A stretch of DNA of 34,542 nt, from positions 1 through 34,542 of the forward strand of contig JAKAKJ010000069.1 in assembly GCA_021824575.1 (NCBI GenBank), in the 5' to 3' direction. The notes under the pieces are model-generated. The model had not been told where the DNA came from. It searched no databases and saw nothing but the letters and a program-made list of their open reading frames with translations. Shown here in pieces: positions 31,398-34,542 of this stretch. Made by a program: the position numbers and the translations under genes. Position 1 is the first letter of the stretch, and each line of letters begins with the position of its first letter. This stretch comes from Chloroflexota bacterium (lineage in GTDB: Bacteria > Chloroflexota > Anaerolineae > Anaerolineales > Villigracilaceae).

Positions 31398-33918
31398 ATT
31401 CTGACTTCAGTTGTTCTTCAATTTTCTCTTTCTCTTCGGCTTTCTCTTCCCCATTCACCTGCGCTCCGGCGCGCTTCAAATCTTCAGCGGCAATACGGGC
31501 CACCGACGCCACATAATCGCCTTCCTGCGGCTTGATCAGATGCACGCCTTTCGTGGCACGTCCCGATTGCTTGACGGCTTTGACTTTCAGTCGCAATGCC
31601 ACGCCATTCGCTGTGATGATGGTCAGATCGTCGTCTTTATGAACCACGCGCGCCGCGGCAATCTTTCCAATTTCGGGCAGCACCTTCTGGTCTATCGTCG
31701 CAATGCCATGCGTGGCGCGGCCTTTGGGCGTATATTCCTTCAATGGCGTCTGTTTACCAAAACCGCCAGTCGTGATAACGAGCAGCGAACTATCCTTATC
31801 CACAACATCCATGCTGGTGACGGCATCGCCTTCCGCGAGGCGAATGCCCTGCACGCCCGCGGCTTGGCGTCCCATCGAGCGGACTTTTTCCTCGCTGAAT
31901 CTCAAAGCTTGTCCGCGTTCGGTTACGAAGATGACTTCATCCTTGCCGGAGGTCGGGCGCGCCCAGCCGAGGGTGTCGCCGTCATCCAAATTCATGGCGA
32001 TCAAACCCGAAGGGCGGACCGACGCGAACTCTTCCATGTCCACGCGCTTGACTTTGCCGCGCGTGGTCGCCAACATACAATAGCCATGCGCCGAAAAATC
32101 CGAAACAGCAATGGCAGCGGTCACGCGTTCATCCGGCTCAAGCGAAAGCACGTTGACCAATGGAATGCCTTTGGCTGTGCGATCCGCATCCGGGATTTGA
32201 TAAACCTTTTCAGAATAGACTTTGCCGCGGTCGGAGAAGAACAGCATCGAGTCCAGACTGCGAGCGGGGATGAGCATCATGACTTCGTCTTCCTCTTTGG
32301 TCGTGTGCCCCATCACGCCGCGCCCACCGCGGCTCTGCAGGCGAAAAACGGATGCCGCCACACGCTTGACATAACCGCGTTCCGTGATGCTGATCAACAC
32401 CGCTTCATCCTGGACCAAATCTTCTTCGGTCAATTCCTCCTTCGCGTCCGATGCAATGCGCGTACGGCGGTCATCGCCATATTTCTCGGCAAGCTCCTTC
32501 ATGTCGGTCTGGATCAGCGCCAGAATTTTCTTCGGGTGCGCCAAGAGATCCTCAAGATACGCAATTTGATCAGCAACCTGCTTGTGTTCATCTTCGATTT
32601 TCTTGCGTTCCAGCGCGGCCAGGCGGCGCAGTTGCATGTCGAGGATGGCTTGGGCTTGAAGGTCGCTCAATTTGAAGCGCTTCATCAAATTGGTTTTCGC
32701 AACATCGGCATCCTGCGATTCGCGGATAGTCTTGATGACCGCGTCGAGATTGTTCAGCGCGATCAAATAACCATCGAGGATGTGCTGACGGGCGCGCGCT
32801 TTCGCCAAGTCAAAGTTCGAACGGCGGACGATGACCGTCTGGCGATGTTCGATGAAAATTTGCAGAGCACGCTTGAGCGGCAATGTGCGCGGTTCGCCGC
32901 CCACCAGGGCCAGCATCTGCACACCAAAGGTAGATTGCAATGCCGTGTATTTATAAAGTTGATTGAGAACTTTCTTGGGCTGCGCGCCGCGCTTGAGTTC
33001 GATGACGATGCTCATGCCGCGTTGATCGGACTCGTCACGCAAGTCAGAGATTTGGTCAATCTTATCCTCGCGCACCAATTCTGCGATGCGCTCGATCAGG
33101 GTTGTCTTATTGACCTGATATGGAATTTCGGTAATGATGATCTCGAATTTTCCGCCCTTGCCTTCCTCGATATGTGCGGTGCCACGGACGACGAGGCGTC
33201 CGTGGCCGGTTGCAAACGCGGACTCGATCCCCTCGCGGCCGACGATGATGCCGCCTGTCGGGAAATCCGGGCCGGGCACGAATTTCATCAATTCGTCAAC
33301 AGTAACGTCCTCGATCTCATCGTACTTATCAATTAGAAAGCTAATGGCATCAGCCAGTTCGCGCAAATTGTGCGGCGGGATGTTCGTCGCCATGCCAACC
33401 GCGATACCCGACGCGCCGTTCATCAAAAGGTTCGGGATTCGGGACGGCAAAACCAGCGGCTCTTCCAGCGAATCGTCGAAGTTCGGGCCGAAATCAACGG
33501 TATCCCTGTCAATGTCGGCCAGCATTTCCTCGGCTAGGCGGTGCAGGCGGGCTTCGGTATAACGCATGGCCGCCGGCGCGTCGCCGTCAATCGAGCCGAA
33601 GTTGCCCTGTCCATCCACCAACAGATAGCGCATGGAAAAATCCTGCGCCATGCGCGCCATACTTTCATAGACCGCCGCATCGCCATGCGGGTGATATTTG
33701 CCCAGCACCTCCCCAACGATACGGGCAGACTTTTTATACGAAGAATTGGAGCGTATGCCCATGTCCTGCATGGCAAACAAGATACGACGATGAACGGGCT
33801 TGAGCCCGTCGCGGGCATCTGGCAGGGCGCGCGCCACGATCACGCTCATGGCGTAATCGAGATAAGCCGTACGCATCTGGGCGTCAATATCAACTTGTTG
33901 GATGGTTCCGATGTCCAT
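31396..33918 (-). CDS. gyrA: DNA gyrase subunit A
   Basis: An 840-residue type II topoisomerase subunit that cuts and passes DNA to introduce negative supercoils. The catalytic tyrosine is Tyr120 ([10 protein letters not shown]). The GyrA-box QSRGGRG (528-534), in the C-terminal DNA-wrapping domain, identifies gyrase rather than ParC; the second residue is Ser instead of the usual Arg/Lys. In the quinolone-resistance-determining region the sequence is [11 protein letters not shown] (76-86), with Ala81 and Glu85 at the E. coli Ser83 and Asp87 positions. The C terminus is acidic and Lys/Glu-rich. The leader contains a stem-loop, and an extended -10 promoter lies about 95 bases upstream. gyrB is not in the window. 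Confidence 0.98.
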   Translation of the reverse strand: MDIGTIQQVDIDAQMRTAYLDYAMSVIVARALPDARDGLKPVHRRILFAMQDMGIRSNSSYKKSARIVGEVLGKYHPHGDAAVYESMARMAQDFSMRYLLVDGQGNFGSIDGDAPAAMRYTEARLHRLAEEMLADIDRDTVDFGPNFDDSLEEPLVLPSRIPNLLMNGASGIAVGMATNIPPHNLRELADAISFLIDKYDEIEDVTVDELMKFVPGPDFPTGGIIVGREGIESAFATGHGRLVVRGTAHIEEGKGGKFEIIITEIPYQVNKTTLIERIAELVREDKIDQISDLRDESDQRGMSIVIELKRGAQPKKVLNQLYKYTALQSTFGVQMLALVGGEPRTLPLKRALQIFIEHRQTVIVRRSNFDLAKARARQHILDGYLIALNNLDAVIKTIRESQDADVAKTNLMKRFKLSDLQAQAILDMQLRRLAALERKKIEDEHKQVADQIAYLEDLLAHPKKILALIQTDMKELAEKYGDDRRTRIASDAKEELTEEDLVQDEAVLISITERGYVKRVAASVFRLQSRGGRGVMGHTTKEEDEVMMLIPARSLDSMLFFSDRGKVYSEKVYQIPDADRTAKGIPLVNVLSLEPDERVTAAIAVSDFSAHGYCMLATTRGKVKRVDMEEFASVRPSGLIAMNLDDGDTLGWARPTSGKDEVIFVTERGQALRFSEEKVRSMGRQAAGVQGIRLAEGDAVTSMDVVDKDSSLLVITTGGFGKQTPLKEYTPKGRATHGIATIDQKVLPEIGKIAAARVVHKDDDLTIITANGVALRLKVKAVKQSGRATKGVHLIKPQEGDYVASVARIAAEDLKRAGAQVNGEEKAEEKEKIEEQLKSE

Positions 33919-33943
33919 GGAGGCTTCCTAAAATGGCATAAAA

Positions 33944-33978
33944 AGACACGAAGACGGCCTTGTTTTGACTTCGTGTCT
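33944..33978 (-). promoter_or_regulatory. Stem-loop in the gyrA leader
   Basis: AGACACGAAG (33944-33953) pairs with CTTCGTGTCT (33969-33978), a perfect 10-base stem with a 15-base loop, 26 bases upstream of the gyrA start. It is in the transcribed leader; a role in expression control is only inferred. Confidence 0.55.
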
Positions 33979-34009
33979 ATTAGATGAAGTGCTGATTTTG
34001 ATTAGGCTA

Positions 34010-34018
34010 ATTATACCA
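34010..34018 (-). promoter_or_regulatory. Extended -10 promoter of gyrA
   Basis: On the minus strand TGGTATAAT, with a weak -35 (TTAATA, 16-base spacer). Transcription would begin near 34003, giving a leader of about 85 bases that holds the stem-loop. Confidence 0.6.
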
Positions 34019-34107
34019 CCGCGACCTTGTTTATTAACGCCCGATTCCAGCAATATTCTCGATGACAGAAAAATTAAAAACCCGCCTTTCAGCGAGTTTA
34101 TCCTGTG

Positions 34108-34191
<84 letters not shown>

Positions 34192-34205
34192 CTAAATGCA
34201 CGCCA

Positions 34206-34233
34206 ATTTTATCCTAAACAATTTCTTTGTCAA
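34206..34233 (-). promoter_or_regulatory. Predicted promoter of tRNA-Leu
   Basis: TTGACA (34233-34228), a 16-base spacer and TAAAAT (34211-34206) on the minus strand, 15 bases before the mature tRNA end. Confidence 0.7.
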
Positions 34234-34424
34234 CCTGAATGCGAAACTCTGATCAACTAAGGCAATGTACATTAAGCTCGCTGCCCTGCATCCCCCGTGA
34301 CATTCAGCAAAGTCAACAATCCATACATACCTTTTTCATCTGTGTGAAATGTCGGTGCCATAAAATAAGAACAGAGATGAGGAACAAAATCGTTTATTGT
34401 TTCGTCATTGGCTCATCCTTTAGT

Positions 34425-34542
34425 AGTGTAGGATTGTTTCTGTAAATTGCAATGAAAGGTAGGTCAAGTGTTATCCTTGCGGTTGCGAGACCAAAAAGGA
34501 GAAGTACATGACCTACCGCGAAGATTTTACACTACCTGCAGA
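34425..34542 (+). mobile_element. Probable left end of an IS256-family insertion sequence (truncated by window)
   Basis: The inference rests mostly on the start of a transposase-like frame at 34508. The element boundary is guessed from GTGTAGGATTG at about 34426, which would be the outer part of the terminal inverted repeat; the right end is not available for comparison. In the stretch 34234-34424 I see no gene or structure I can support. Confidence 0.45.
34508..34542 (+). CDS. Transposase N-terminus, IS256-type (3' truncated by window edge)
   Basis: Only 11-12 residues are visible (MTYREDFTLPA). This beginning resembles IS256-family transposases I know from Chloroflexota, where a short Asp/Phe-Thr-Leu-Pro start precedes the ELLEQ segment. 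AAGGAG lies 6 bases before the ATG, a strong ribosome binding site. The rest of the gene is outside the window, so the family call is tentative. Confidence 0.45.
   Translation, partial: MTYREDFTLPA

Noticed and set aside
31411-33336. A 641-residue open frame on the plus strand opposite gyrA
   Set aside because: It is a shadow of gyrA; its translation is Arg/His/Gln-rich without domains, and gyrA is unmistakable on the other strand.
34239-34445. 68-residue open frame between tRNA-Leu and the insertion-sequence end
   Set aside because: No ribosome binding site, no recognisable motif, atypical residue use; probably chance.

Overview
The window looks like a chromosomal segment of a Chloroflexota bacterium, most likely class Anaerolineae. 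This is inferred from gene content and style: many secreted lipoproteins with Pro/Thr-rich linkers after the lipobox, a DUF1015 protein, a single-chain CydDC, several families of short palindromic intergenic repeats, and housekeeping genes (recA, rho, gyrA, serA, serC) whose sequences fit that phylum. No marker was searched, so the taxonomy is an inference.

Layout. (1) 1-8.4 kb: the 3' part of a kynureninase gene, an unusual AAC(3)-like/DUF4910 aminopeptidase fusion, a DUF5946 protein, an AT-rich GT39-type membrane glycosyltransferase, an RluA-type pseudouridine synthase, a DUF1015 protein bracketed by two near-identical 29-bp palindromes, and serA. (2) 8.4-12 kb: a well-resolved divergent serA/serC control region, with a 19-bp perfect palindrome between the serC -35 and -10 boxes. 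serC is followed by a ~2.05-kb AT-rich block of three small membrane-protein genes, and that block is closed by a second, diverged copy of the last 147 bp of serC plus a 42-bp minisatellite. (3) 12-17 kb: secreted and lipoprotein genes (LamG-like lipoprotein, a small beta-rich protein, a PD40/TolB-like propeller lipoprotein, an M23 peptidase lipoprotein). (4) 17-19.4 kb: recA with a LexA-type box in its promoter, an NBR1-Ig-like lipoprotein and a helical-repeat protein. (5) 19.5-26.2 kb: a complete cytochrome bd module: Rrf2-family Fe-S regulator, cydA, cydB and a fused cydDC. (6) 26.2-31.4 kb: two genes of unknown function, then rho, a LysM/M23 peptidase, a biotin-protein ligase and a small membrane protein in one direction. 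(7) 31.4-34.5 kb: gyrA, tRNA-Leu(CAG), and at the right edge the probable left end of an IS256-family insertion sequence.

How parts work together. serA and serC give the first two steps of serine synthesis and share a divergent control region. The Rrf2 gene and cydABDC form a self-contained oxygen/redox-responsive terminal oxidase unit. The two M23 peptidases, the propeller lipoprotein and the other PT-linker lipoproteins act at the cell surface. recA, rho and gyrA are core information-processing genes.

The most interesting observations are the duplicated serC 3' end, which resembles an integration event that regenerated the gene end; the serC promoter palindrome; the aminopeptidase fusion; repeat-derived insertions inside CydDC; and a palindromic element that forms the start of the TolB-like gene. 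No CRISPR array, toxin-antitoxin system or recognisable defence system was seen.
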